Assembly (NCBI RefSeq): GCF_000518205.1
Contig: NZ_JADD01000018.1
Coordinates: 1 to 51,828, forward strand
DNA from: Hutsoniella sourekii ATCC 700629
GTDB taxonomy: Bacteria; Bacillota; Bacilli; Lactobacillales; Aerococcaceae
Length of the DNA stretch: 51,828 nt
Direction: 5' to 3'
Within the stretch, counting starts at the first letter, position 1. Every line of letters starts with the position of its first letter. Below are positions 26,655-35,440 of the stretch, one piece after another. The position numbers and the translations under genes were made by a program. The notes below the pieces were generated by a model. The model ran no database searches. It saw only the letters and a list, made by a program, of their open reading frames with translations, and was not told where the DNA came from.

Positions 26655-28049
26655 ATGACTAGAAATTTTTCACAAGATCATGTTCTCATCATTGGTTATG
26701 CTCGTACTGGACAAGCCACCGCTGATTTCTTGCTAAGAAGAGGGGCTAAGGTGAGTTTAAGTAACCTAACGGAATTAGAGGATGATCAGGAATTACAAGC
26801 ATTGGTTGATCGAGGGTTGACCATCTGTCCTCCGGGGCATCCAGAATCGATTTTGGATGAGCCGATTGATTATATAGTCAAAAACCCAGGTATTCCCTAT
26901 CAAATTCCATTTGTTCAAGAGGCGGTGCGAAGAGGAATTCCTATTTACACAGATGTGGAGTTGGCCAGTTGGGTCTTAAAAGGACAACTGATCGGAATTA
27001 CCGGAAGTAATGGTAAATCAACTGTTACTTTATTAACTCACCTTCTATTACAACATTATCCCGCTGGAAAAGCTTTTTTGGCCGGTAACATTGGTATTCC
27101 AGTATTAGAACTAGTGGATCAGATAGGAGCAGACGATCTTTTAGTCATGGAATTATCTAGTTTTCAATTGGAAGGAACCCAAGAGTTTCATCCAAAGGTT
27201 GCCATTATTAATAATATCTTTGAAGCCCACTTGGATTATCACGGCAGTCGTAGTGCCTATATAGAGGCCAAACTCAAATTAATCAAGAACTTAGATGAAA
27301 GCGATTATTTAATTTATAATTATGATCAAGAAGAATTAAGAGAGTGGTTGAAAGACTCACCTGCCAAGCTTATTCCATTTGCCCAAGATCAGGTGGATGA
27401 CTATGTTAGAAAACATGGCAGCTACTTGGAGGATGAGCACCTATTTATCAAAGGTAAAAAGATTCTATCTACTCAATCAATTCAAATACCTGGTAAACAT
27501 AATATCTCTAATGTGCTAGCTGCTATCACTGTAGCCAATCAATATGAAATAAGTCCTTCTGTGATCCAAGAGGTGGTTGAGACCTATCTTGGAATGCCTC
27601 ACCGAATCCAACCGGTGGCCGAACAGGGGGGACGAAAGTTTTATAATGACTCTAAGGCAACCAATACAACAGCTACCATTACAGCACTTAAAAGTTTCCA
27701 TCAACCCATTCACTACATAGGTGGAGGATTGGATCGTGGAAATGGTTTTGAGGATCTCAAACCCTATTTAACTTTGATCAAAAGAGCTTATCTATATGGA
27801 GAAAGTAAGTTTAAAATGGCAGAAGTGTTTGATCAAGTGGAGGTAGCTTATGAATTATTTGACAATTTAGATCAGGCGACCCAAGCGGCCTACAAGCAAG
27901 CCAAGGAGGGTCAAGTTATATTATTCTCACCTGCTTGTGCTTCTTGGGATCAATTTAAAAACTTTGAAGAAAGAGGAGATGCTTTTATGCGATTGGTTTA
28001 TCATCTACTTGAAATATCTCCTTACCAAGAGGAGGGTGGAAGTCTATGA
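26655..28049 (+). CDS. murD: UDP-N-acetylmuramoyl-L-alanine:D-glutamate ligase MurD
   Basis: 464 aa. It adds D-Glu to UDP-MurNAc-L-Ala. An N-terminal Rossmann-like domain (GYARTGQATADFLLRRG) binds the UDP part. The central ATP domain has GITGSNGKSTVT. The C-terminal domain begins at about 300 with NDSKATNTTATITALKSF and ends with LFSPACASWDQFKNFEERGDAF. RBS AGGAGGAAGAAA. It overlaps murG by four bases. Confidence 0.97.
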   Translation: MTRNFSQDHVLIIGYARTGQATADFLLRRGAKVSLSNLTELEDDQELQALVDRGLTICPPGHPESILDEPIDYIVKNPGIPYQIPFVQEAVRRGIPIYTDVELASWVLKGQLIGITGSNGKSTVTLLTHLLLQHYPAGKAFLAGNIGIPVLELVDQIGADDLLVMELSSFQLEGTQEFHPKVAIINNIFEAHLDYHGSRSAYIEAKLKLIKNLDESDYLIYNYDQEELREWLKDSPAKLIPFAQDQVDDYVRKHGSYLEDEHLFIKGKKILSTQSIQIPGKHNISNVLAAITVANQYEISPSVIQEVVETYLGMPHRIQPVAEQGGRKFYNDSKATNTTATITALKSFHQPIHYIGGGLDRGNGFEDLKPYLTLIKRAYLYGESKFKMAEVFDQVEVAYELFDNLDQATQAAYKQAKEGQVILFSPACASWDQFKNFEERGDAFMRLVYHLLEISPYQEEGGSL

Positions 28050-29170
28050 CCCAGATTCAAAAAATAGTCGTATCAGGCGGAGGAACAGGAGGACATATTT
28101 ATCCTGCTTTGACAATTGTCAAACGTCTCAAAGAATTGAACCCTGAATTGGAGTGCTTGTATATTGGAACGGATAAAGGGTTGGAATTAAAAATTGTCCC
28201 CCAGTCTGGCATTGACTTTGAAAGTATTGAAATACAGGGACTGGAAAGACGACTTTCCTTTAATAATTTACGATCTATCTGGTTGATGCTGACGAGTAGT
28301 TTTGCTGCTTGGCGCAAATTAAGAAGTTTCCAACCCGAAATAGTTATTGGGACGGGGGGTTATGTTTGTGCGCCGGTGCTCTTGGCATCCTCTCTACTTA
28401 AAATCCCTAGCTTAATACATGAACAGAATAGTGTAGCAGGAGTAACCAATAAATTTTTAAGTCGATTTGTTGATAAGATTGCTATTTGTTTTGAGCAGGT
28501 AAAAGATGATTTTCATTCTTATGAAGATAAGCTAGTCTTAACCGGTAACCCGAGAGGTCAGGAAGTACTATCCTCTCTTAGTGATGAACCTGTTTTATCA
28601 AAAGCGTTTGGTCTTGACGATCAAAAAGCGACAGTTTTAATATTTGGAGGAAGCCGTGGGGCTCCGGCAATTAATCAAGCAGCGATTCAATCCATAACGA
28701 ATTGGCTCCAAGTTGACTATCAAGTCATCATCGCGACTGGACAAGCTCACTTTGATGATTTAGTGGGTGAACTAGAGGCTATGGAACTGAATAAGACCAA
28801 CTTACGAGTGGTTCCTTATATCGATAATATGCCTGAGGTTTTTAATGCCATTGATTTAGTTGTTTGTCGCAGTGGTGCAACCACTCTCACTGAATTAACC
28901 GCTTTGGGCTTACCAAGTGTTTTAATTCCCAGCCCTTATGTAACTAACAATCATCAATATTACAATGCACGATCCTTAGTTGACCAAGGGGCGGCTTTAT
29001 TGATTGAGGAAAAGGATTTGACTGCTTTAAAATTATTTCAAACAGTTGATCAATTAATCAATGACAAAGATCAGTTGGAGTCAATGAGAATGAAGGCTAA
29101 AAGCCTAGGAATACCTGATGCGACAGATCGAATTATTAGTACATTAGAGCAACTAATTGAAGACAAGTAA
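28046..29170 (+). CDS. murG: Lipid II synthase, GlcNAc transferase MurG
   Basis: 374 aa peripheral membrane glycosyltransferase of GT-B fold. It adds GlcNAc to lipid I to make lipid II on the cytoplasmic face. The glycine-rich loop GGGTGGHIYPALT is at about 10-22, the second G-loop is FGGSRGAPAINQA, and the donor site region includes CRSGATTLTELTALGLPSVLIPSP. The RBS GGAGGGTGG lies within murD. Spacing to divIB is 23 bases. Confidence 0.97.
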   Translation: MTQIQKIVVSGGGTGGHIYPALTIVKRLKELNPELECLYIGTDKGLELKIVPQSGIDFESIEIQGLERRLSFNNLRSIWLMLTSSFAAWRKLRSFQPEIVIGTGGYVCAPVLLASSLLKIPSLIHEQNSVAGVTNKFLSRFVDKIAICFEQVKDDFHSYEDKLVLTGNPRGQEVLSSLSDEPVLSKAFGLDDQKATVLIFGGSRGAPAINQAAIQSITNWLQVDYQVIIATGQAHFDDLVGELEAMELNKTNLRVVPYIDNMPEVFNAIDLVVCRSGATTLTELTALGLPSVLIPSPYVTNNHQYYNARSLVDQGAALLIEEKDLTALKLFQTVDQLINDKDQLESMRMKAKSLGIPDATDRIISTLEQLIEDK

Positions 29171-29193
29171 TTCATGAAAGGAGGATGAATTTG

Positions 29194-30171
29194 ATGACTG
29201 GAAATTATTTCATCCAAAATGAAAACGATAAACGAAATTCGAGGAATTCGGTCCAATCTAATCGGCTAGAGTTCTCACAGTCATCGAATCCATCTGGCCT
29301 CGATCGCAATCGACCGACAAAGGCAAAGTCAAAAGGGAATAACAATCAAGCTTCTTGGTACCAAAATGTTCACCATCGGCGAGTTAGCCAGAAAGGCCCC
29401 AAGCAAGCTAAGGCAAATCAACCAGCAGTTAAAGTTAATACCGAATTAGTTGCCTGTTTTATCCTACTTTTGATTATCTTAGTTTTGAGCGCTTGGCAAC
29501 TTTTGCCATTTAATAAGGTCAATCAGTTACAAGTTGAAAACAATTATTTCATTAGCCAAGAACAAATTATTAATTCTTCTCGAATCCTTCCCTTGGATAA
29601 ACTAGACAAGATTTATGCTCAACGTGAATCTATTCAGAAAAAAATGAAAAGTGAACTGCCAGCACTTGAAAGTATTGTCTTTAAAAGAGAAAACTTAGCC
29701 TTGGTGATTCAAGTTAAAGAATATGATATTGTCGCGGTCGCTCAAGATCAGGGCCAATATCTACCGCTTTTATCTAACGGAAGTATTCTGCCTCTTGAAC
29801 CTGAACAAGAATTAAGTTCAGGGATTCTCGATCAAGTCCCTGTTCTGGTAGGCTTTGAAGGGCAAGGAAAATTAGCCCCGCTTGCAAATGATCTATTGAG
29901 AAATTTAAATGGAGAAATCCTTGGACAAATGGATACAATTTACTTAATCCCTTCCAGTGAAAAGCCGAATGCCGTTGAGATTCATATGAAAGACGGGAAT
30001 ATTGTAAAAGGAATTATATCAACTCTGGCTCAAAAGATGATCTATTATCCTCAAATGCTAGAGCAAATCCAAGGTAAACGAGGTGTTATTAACTTAGAAG
30101 TGGGTGCCTATTTTACCCCTGACCTACAAACAGCTGAAACGATTGAGCTTTCCCACCCTTTAAATCAATAA
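29194..30171 (+). CDS. divIB: Cell division protein DivIB/FtsQ
   Basis: 325 aa. A basic, polar cytoplasmic region (about 1-85, rich in Asn, Gln, Lys) is followed by one membrane helix (about 87-105) and an extracellular part with a POTRA domain starting at NKVNQLQVENNYFISQEQI, then a beta domain. It stabilises the FtsL-DivIC complex and regulates septal wall synthesis. AAAGGAGG is at 29177-29184. The ATG at 29185 touches it, so the ATG at 29194, with normal spacing, is preferred; both are in frame and differ by three residues. Confidence 0.92.
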   Translation: MTGNYFIQNENDKRNSRNSVQSNRLEFSQSSNPSGLDRNRPTKAKSKGNNNQASWYQNVHHRRVSQKGPKQAKANQPAVKVNTELVACFILLLIILVLSAWQLLPFNKVNQLQVENNYFISQEQIINSSRILPLDKLDKIYAQRESIQKKMKSELPALESIVFKRENLALVIQVKEYDIVAVAQDQGQYLPLLSNGSILPLEPEQELSSGILDQVPVLVGFEGQGKLAPLANDLLRNLNGEILGQMDTIYLIPSSEKPNAVEIHMKDGNIVKGIISTLAQKMIYYPQMLEQIQGKRGVINLEVGAYFTPDLQTAETIELSHPLNQ

Positions 30172-30275
30172 AATAATTTAAGAATTCCTGATCTTTTTCT
30201 TCTATAAAGATGGGGTTTATGCTAAGATTGAGTATGTATGATAAATTTAGATGATAAAAGGGGGGCAATTCCTGC

Positions 30276-31766
30276 ATGAGAAATCAAGAAATATTTGTTA
30301 GTCTTGATATCGGTACTACATCCATCAAAGTGGTTGTGGCCGAATATGTGAATGGACGAGTGAATATTATTGGTGTCGGCAACGAAAAATCGCGCGGACT
30401 CAGCCGAGGGGTTATCGTAGATATTGATGAGACCGTGTATTCTATTCAACGTGCTATTTCACAAGCAGAGCAAAAAGCCAACGTTAAGATAAATGAAGTC
30501 GTTGTAGGGGTGCCTAGTAATCAATTACGAATCGAACAGTGCCATGGAATGATAGCTGTCGCTGGAGAAAATCGGGAAATTACGATTCGTGACGTGGATA
30601 ATGTTATTTCAGCAGCAAAAGTTCGCTCTGTTCCGCCTGAACGGGAGATCGTGACTATTATTCCTGATGAATTTATCGTTGATGGATTCAATGGTATTCG
30701 TGATCCAAGAGGCATGATCGGCGTTCGCTTGGAGCTATACGCTCATCTTATTACGGGGCCTAAGACGATTATTCATAATATTAAACGTTGTGTTGAGAGG
30801 GCAGGCTTGGTTATCAGTGACTTGATTTTACAACCGCAAGCCATTGCGGCTGTTGCTTTAAACCAGGATGAGCGCGAATTCGGAACCGTTATTATTGATA
30901 TGGGTGGCGGACAAACATCTGCTTCCATCTTGTATGATAATCAGTTGAAGTACTCATTTGTCGACCAAGAAGGTGGCGACTTTGTAACCAAAGATATATC
31001 TGTTATTTTAAATACATCACTGGATAACGCAGAACGAATTAAGCGAGAGTATGGTTATGCAGTAGCCGATCATACTTCATCTGAGGAATATTTCCCTGTG
31101 GAAACAGTTGGTAAAAAGGATCCAGTCCGGGTAGACGAGCATTATTTAGCTGAAATTATTGAAGCACGCTTGGCTCAAATTTTTGAAACTATTTACGATG
31201 ATCTTGAGCAGATGGATGCTTTAGATTTACCAGGTGGCTTTGTCTTAACTGGGGGTCAATCCTCTTTACCAGGTGTAATTGAATTAGCAAAATCTTACTT
31301 TGGTGAACGGGTTCGTATCTATGTTCCAGAAGAAATGGGAATGCGTAACCCTATTTATACGACTAGTATGGGTCTGGTGCATTATGTGGCTGGTTTGGAT
31401 GAAATTCATCGAATCGCTCAAGGGGCCTATCAAAGAGAGATTGCTCAAATGAGCCAAAATCAATCTAGAAAACGGCCAGTTGCCAGAACCTTCCCGCAAG
31501 AAGCTCAAGCTAGTAACAGTCAACCACAGATTGAACGCGTTCCAAGTGAGCCACAAAAGCAAGCTACGATAACGCCTGAATCAAGAGAAATGAAAGAATC
31601 GAGTCCAACTCATTCCTACTATGATGATTATTTAGAGTCTACTCAATTTGATGACGGTGATTATTATTACGAAGATGATCAGCATGCAGTCCAGGTTCAA
31701 GAACCAGCAAATGGTAATTCTTTCCTAGACCGTATTCGTGGTTTCTTCCAAACATTTTTTGAATAG
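30276..31766 (+). CDS. ftsA: Cell division protein FtsA
   Basis: 496 aa actin-like ATPase that tethers FtsZ to the membrane. The start [16 protein letters not shown], the FtsA-specific 1C domain region, and the phosphate loops [13 protein letters not shown] and [13 protein letters not shown] are clear. After about residue 385 a long, low-complexity linker rich in Gln, Ser, Pro, Asp and Tyr leads to a C-terminal amphipathic helix ([15 protein letters not shown]) for membrane binding. This makes it longer than the 420-440 aa common in the family. A gap of 104 bases precedes it, with a G-rich RBS (30259-30265). Confidence 0.95.
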   Translation: MRNQEIFVSLDIGTTSIKVVVAEYVNGRVNIIGVGNEKSRGLSRGVIVDIDETVYSIQRAISQAEQKANVKINEVVVGVPSNQLRIEQCHGMIAVAGENREITIRDVDNVISAAKVRSVPPEREIVTIIPDEFIVDGFNGIRDPRGMIGVRLELYAHLITGPKTIIHNIKRCVERAGLVISDLILQPQAIAAVALNQDEREFGTVIIDMGGGQTSASILYDNQLKYSFVDQEGGDFVTKDISVILNTSLDNAERIKREYGYAVADHTSSEEYFPVETVGKKDPVRVDEHYLAEIIEARLAQIFETIYDDLEQMDALDLPGGFVLTGGQSSLPGVIELAKSYFGERVRIYVPEEMGMRNPIYTTSMGLVHYVAGLDEIHRIAQGAYQREIAQMSQNQSRKRPVARTFPQEAQASNSQPQIERVPSEPQKQATITPESREMKESSPTHSYYDDYLESTQFDDGDYYYEDDQHAVQVQEPANGNSFLDRIRGFFQTFFE

Positions 31767-31789
31767 GTTCAATATTAGGAGGTAAAATA

Positions 31790-33103
31790 ATGGAATTATC
31801 TTTTGATTCAAGTGAAAATCACACAAATGCTGTGATTAAAGTCATCGGTGTTGGTGGAGCTGGGGGTAATGCTGTTAACCGCATGATCCAAGAAAATGTT
31901 CAAGGTGTTGAATTTATTGTTGCTAACACCGATACTCAAGCCTTAGAAGCTTCTGAAGCTGATGTGAAATTGCAATTAGGCCCTAAAGTTACTAAAGGCT
32001 TAGGAGCAGGGTCTCTGCCAGAGATTGGCGCTAAAGCAGCTGAAGAAAGTGAAGAACAATTAAAGGCGGCCCTTGATGGAGCGGACCTTGTATTTGTTAC
32101 TGCTGGAATGGGTGGGGGAACCGGAACTGGTGCGGCCCCATTTGTTGCTAAACTAGCTAAAGAAAGCGGTGCCTTAACGGTTGGTGTGGTTACGCGTCCA
32201 TTTACCTTTGAAGGCCCTAAACGTAGTCGTTCAGCAGCTGAAGGGTTGCAGAACTTAAAAGAAAACGTTGATACGCTTGTAGTTATTTCGAATAATCGCT
32301 TACTTGAAGTGGTTGATCGAAAAACTCCAATGTTGGAAGCTTTTAGAGCAGCTGATAATGTTTTGCGTCAGGGTGTGCAAGGTATTTCAGATTTAATTAC
32401 CGCTCCTGGATATATCAACTTAGACTTTGCCGATGTTCAAACGGTCATGAAGGATAAGGGGATGGCCCTTATGGGGATTGGACGTGCCTCTGGTGAAAAT
32501 AGAACTGCTGAAGCAACTAAGAATGCTATCTCCTCGCCTTTACTTGAAGTGTCTATAGATGGGGCAGAACAAATCTTATTGAATGTGACAGGTAGCGAAG
32601 ATCTTGGCTTATTTGAAGCTCAAGACGCTAGTGAAATCGTTGCTAATGCTTCTAGTAATGATGTTAATATTATTTTTGGTACATCCATTAATAATGACTT
32701 GGGTGATGAAGTGATTGTCACTGTTATTGCGACTGGTATTGAAAATGAAAATCATTCTGAACGTCCGAATAACCAGAGTCAAGGTCGACGTGTCTTTTCT
32801 TCGGATTCAAGCAACCAAAGACCAGCGACTAACAACCAAACAAGTAATAGTAGCGACCAAGTAGTAGGAGCTAACGATAATGCTCCTGCACAGACTCGTA
32901 AGCAAGAGCCCAAGAAGCAAGACTTATTTAGCGATTGGGATATCAAACGTGAACAAAACACACGCGAAGTAGAAGAAGTTGAAAAGCCAAGTCAGCGACG
33001 TAGCTTTAGTCAGCCAAGTCAATCGGAATCTATCTCCAATCAAAATAATGCAAGCGAAGAAGAATTAGATACGCCACCATTCTTCCGTAAACGAAATCGT
33101 TAA
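31790..33103 (+). CDS. ftsZ: Cell division protein FtsZ
   Basis: 437 aa tubulin homologue that forms the Z ring. The GTP loop GGGTGTG is at 108-114, and the T7 synergy loop is [11 protein letters not shown]. The globular core ends near 320. A variable linker of about 100 polar residues follows, then the C-terminal peptide [12 protein letters not shown], which binds FtsA, EzrA and other partners; it is recognisable (DTPxFxR). RBS AGGAGGTAAAATA. A terminator follows, so yggT onward depends on a separate promoter or read-through. Confidence 0.98.
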   Translation: MELSFDSSENHTNAVIKVIGVGGAGGNAVNRMIQENVQGVEFIVANTDTQALEASEADVKLQLGPKVTKGLGAGSLPEIGAKAAEESEEQLKAALDGADLVFVTAGMGGGTGTGAAPFVAKLAKESGALTVGVVTRPFTFEGPKRSRSAAEGLQNLKENVDTLVVISNNRLLEVVDRKTPMLEAFRAADNVLRQGVQGISDLITAPGYINLDFADVQTVMKDKGMALMGIGRASGENRTAEATKNAISSPLLEVSIDGAEQILLNVTGSEDLGLFEAQDASEIVANASSNDVNIIFGTSINNDLGDEVIVTVIATGIENENHSERPNNQSQGRRVFSSDSSNQRPATNNQTSNSSDQVVGANDNAPAQTRKQEPKKQDLFSDWDIKREQNTREVEEVEKPSQRRSFSQPSQSESISNQNNASEEELDTPPFFRKRNR

Positions 33104-33114
33104 AGATCTAACAG

Positions 33115-33141
33115 GCAGTAATCATTTGATTACTGCTTTTG
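33115..33141 (+). terminator. Terminator after ftsZ
   Basis: GCAGTAAT pairs ATTACTGC around CATTTG, followed by TTTTGTT. It divides the dcw cluster at the place where yggS and sepF are usually found. Confidence 0.8.
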
Positions 33142-33201
33142 TTAATTTCTGTGAAAAATTTGATTTTGGCTAGCTATTATTAAGCCAAATGACTTATTTT
33201 C

Positions 33202-33210
33202 TGTTAGAAT
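33202..33210 (+). promoter_or_regulatory. Extended -10 promoter for yggT-ylmH-divIVA
   Basis: TGTTAGAAT (TGn plus TAGAAT at 33205-33210) 39 bases before the yggT start. Confidence 0.5.
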
Positions 33211-33249
33211 AAGAGAGTACGAATTTTGTAATAAATGGAGAGATGTTAT

Positions 33250-33513
33250 TTGGTAATCATTAATTTAGTGAATTTAGTTTTTCGTATCTATTCAACCATA
33301 CTCGTTATTTATGCCTTAATGACTTGGTTGCCGGGCGCTCAAGACAGTCAACTTGGTAAGATAATTACCCAGCTAGCTCGGCCATACTTAGATTTTTTTG
33401 ACCGCTGGATACCTTCCATAGGTGGGATTAGTTTTAGTGTGATAATTGGTCTGATTGTTTTACAATTTATTCAAAGGGGATTAATCAGTCTATTGATCTC
33501 AGTAATATTTTAA
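33250..33513 (+). CDS. YggT family membrane protein (YlmG)
   Basis: 87 aa with two hydrophobic helices, and the family block YALMTWLPGAQDSQLGKIITQLARPYLDFF followed by RWIPSIGGISFSVI. YggT/YlmG proteins lie next to division genes in Gram-positives and are linked to membrane or nucleoid organisation, but the mechanism is unclear. The start is taken as TTG 33250, with GGAGAG (33237-33242) seven bases upstream; an ATG at 33235 would place the RBS within the gene. ylmH follows 15 bases later. Confidence 0.88.
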   Translation: MVIINLVNLVFRIYSTILVIYALMTWLPGAQDSQLGKIITQLARPYLDFFDRWIPSIGGISFSVIIGLIVLQFIQRGLISLLISVIF

Positions 33514-33528
33514 TAGGAGCTAGATGAG

Positions 33529-34311
33529 ATGGACCATATCTATCAGCATTATCGTAAGGAAGAAGAGTCTTTCGTTAATCAAGTGTTCGATTGGGTTAAT
33601 CAAGTTGAAAATACCTATGTCGCTTATACAACACCCTTTTTAACTCCGAGAGAGGCGATGATCGTCAAACAATTACTGGCTAACAATGAGGATTTAAGGC
33701 TCTATTTTGATGGGGCCTATCCTAAAGCTGAACGTCAAAGAGCAGTCATCAGTCCTCTTTACTATGAGGTCCAGGCCAAGGATTTTCAATTGCAAAGCTT
33801 GCGGATTAATTTTCCAAGCAAGTTTGCTGATTTATCCCATGGTAAAATATTAGGAACCTTATTATCGACCGGGATTGACCGTGACCGAATTGGGGATATT
33901 ATTACAGACAATGTTGATTGGCATCTAGTTGTTGATGACCGAATTAGCGATTATCTCATCCAACAAGTGACTAAAATTAGTAATGTTGGTGTCCATCTTG
34001 AAACGATTGATTCAGACCAGCTCCTATTGCCAAGTGAAACTTGGGTTGAAGAGACGGTAATAGCTAGTTCTATGAGACTTGACACACTTGTGAGTAATGT
34101 CTATAATTTTTCTAGACAACGTGCCAAAGATAGCATTCATTCGGGTCTAGTCAAGGTAAACTTTGTCGAGGTTGATCGCCCGGATCTAGAAGTAGGTCTA
34201 CAAGATATCGTCTCACTGAGAAAGTTTGGGCGCTTCTGGATTGTTGCTATTGAGGGTGTGACCCGTAAAGATAATTACCGATTAAAAATTAATAAATTAG
34301 AAAGCAAGTAG
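33529..34311 (+). CDS. ylmH: S4-domain RNA-binding protein YlmH
   Basis: 260 aa. Two mixed N-terminal domains (about 1-175) are followed by a C-terminal S4 domain: RLDTLVSNVYNFSRQRAKDSIHSGLVKVNFVEVDRP. YlmH is found beside divIVA in most Firmicutes. In Bacillus it has been reported to bind the large ribosomal subunit and act in ribosome rescue alongside RqcP-type proteins, so its link to division is not understood. The RBS TAGGAGC precedes the ATG at 33529; divIVA follows 11 bases after. Confidence 0.92.
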   Translation: MDHIYQHYRKEEESFVNQVFDWVNQVENTYVAYTTPFLTPREAMIVKQLLANNEDLRLYFDGAYPKAERQRAVISPLYYEVQAKDFQLQSLRINFPSKFADLSHGKILGTLLSTGIDRDRIGDIITDNVDWHLVVDDRISDYLIQQVTKISNVGVHLETIDSDQLLLPSETWVEETVIASSMRLDTLVSNVYNFSRQRAKDSIHSGLVKVNFVEVDRPDLEVGLQDIVSLRKFGRFWIVAIEGVTRKDNYRLKINKLESK

Positions 34312-34322
34312 GAGGAATAGGG

Positions 34323-35195
34323 ATGGCTTTAACACCAAATGAAATTCTCAACAAGGAATTTAAATCTAAATTTCGTGGTTATGATACAGATGAAGTTAAT
34401 GATTATTTAGATGTAATTGTAGCTGACTATGAAGGTTTAATTAATGAAAATCATCGTTTAACTCAAGCTTTATCAGCTGCGACAGAAAAAAATGAATATT
34501 TTGCTCAACTGCAAGATTCTCTGAATAGTTCAATCGTTGTTGCTCAAGAAGCTGCCGATCGTTTGAAACAAAATGCTCGTAAAGAAGCAGAATTAATTCT
34601 TTATGAAGCTGAAAGAGAAGCTGATCAGATCTTAGCTGAAGCATCAAACCAGGCTCAAGCTATTGTTGGCGAAACGGATGCCTTGCGTCGTCAAAGCAAG
34701 CAATATCGTCAAGATATTGAATCTTTAGTTCGACGTCAATTACAAATGATTACTAGTGAGGAATTTACGACTGTTTTTGATCAAGAATTTGAAACAAATC
34801 TCCGTCCTGAAGATTTTCAAGTTGCTTCTTCAAGAGCTAGTCAACGTGCCAATCGATTAGAAGAAGAAACGGCAGCAGACTTTCAGTCAGCCAAGGATTT
34901 AGTCACTGAATCTGTAAGTCAAGCACCAGACCATCTTGAACAAGCAACAGGTCAAGATACTAATCAAGATCTTTACACGGAAGCTTATAATTATTATAAT
35001 GAGATCAATGAAGAGGGATCAACTAATAACCTGGAAGTTAGTTCACCAGCTGATTTTCAACCCGAACCTGCTAGTCAGGATTATGAATCGACTTTAGAGG
35101 AAGTGAATCCAGCTTCAGTTGAAGAACCTAAGAAGGACACTGAAAGTTATTTTGGACAAACAATTCGCATCGAATTACCTAGTGATGAAGAATAA
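34323..35195 (+). CDS. divIVA: Division site/pole protein DivIVA
   Basis: 290 aa. The N-terminal membrane-binding segment ALTPNEILNKEFKSKFRGYDTDEVNDYLD is conserved and includes the Phe-Lys-Arg tip residues. A coiled coil spans about 30-150. An acidic, disordered C-terminal half (about 165-290) rich in Glu, Ser, Gln and Asn is longer than in Bacillus (164 aa) and more like the 230-290 aa of cocci. It binds negatively curved membrane at septa and poles. RBS GTAGGAGG. Confidence 0.95.
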   Translation: MALTPNEILNKEFKSKFRGYDTDEVNDYLDVIVADYEGLINENHRLTQALSAATEKNEYFAQLQDSLNSSIVVAQEAADRLKQNARKEAELILYEAEREADQILAEASNQAQAIVGETDALRRQSKQYRQDIESLVRRQLQMITSEEFTTVFDQEFETNLRPEDFQVASSRASQRANRLEEETAADFQSAKDLVTESVSQAPDHLEQATGQDTNQDLYTEAYNYYNEINEEGSTNNLEVSSPADFQPEPASQDYESTLEEVNPASVEEPKKDTESYFGQTIRIELPSDEE

Positions 35196-35204
35196 AAATT
35201 TCAG

Positions 35205-35422
35205 AACAAAATAATTATTTAAAATTTTTAGCGAGTTAGGGTTGGTGGAAGCCTAGCATTCCCTTGAATGATTATTATCCTCTGATTATTTAGAGAAGTG
35301 AAATCAAGTAGCTTTTCTCGCTTAGATAGCGTTATCATGATAAAGTGAATGATATCTATTTAGATAACATTAATTTGGGTGGTACCGCGTTTAAACGTCC
35401 CTTTTTCAGGGGCGTTTTTATT
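35205..35422 (+). promoter_or_regulatory. T-box leader of ileS
   Basis: The core GGGTGGTACCGCG is at 35377-35389 and is followed by the terminator AAACGTCCC/GGGGCGTTT with a T run (35393-35420). The apical stem I motif GGGTTGGTGGAAGCC is at about 35239-35253. I could not resolve the lower part of stem I with certainty. ATT/ATC triplets at 35271-35279 (ATC at 35277-35279) are candidate Ile specifiers but lack a clear GAA S-turn. Specificity for tRNA-Ile is inferred from the gene. No separate promoter is evident; transcription may come through from divIVA. Confidence 0.88.
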
Positions 35423-35440
35423 TATAAAAGGAGTAGTGAA

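Noticed and set aside
35345-35440. N-terminal extension of IleS
   Set aside because: The segment is the T-box antiterminator/terminator region; AAAAGGAG and the ATG at 35441 mark the true start.
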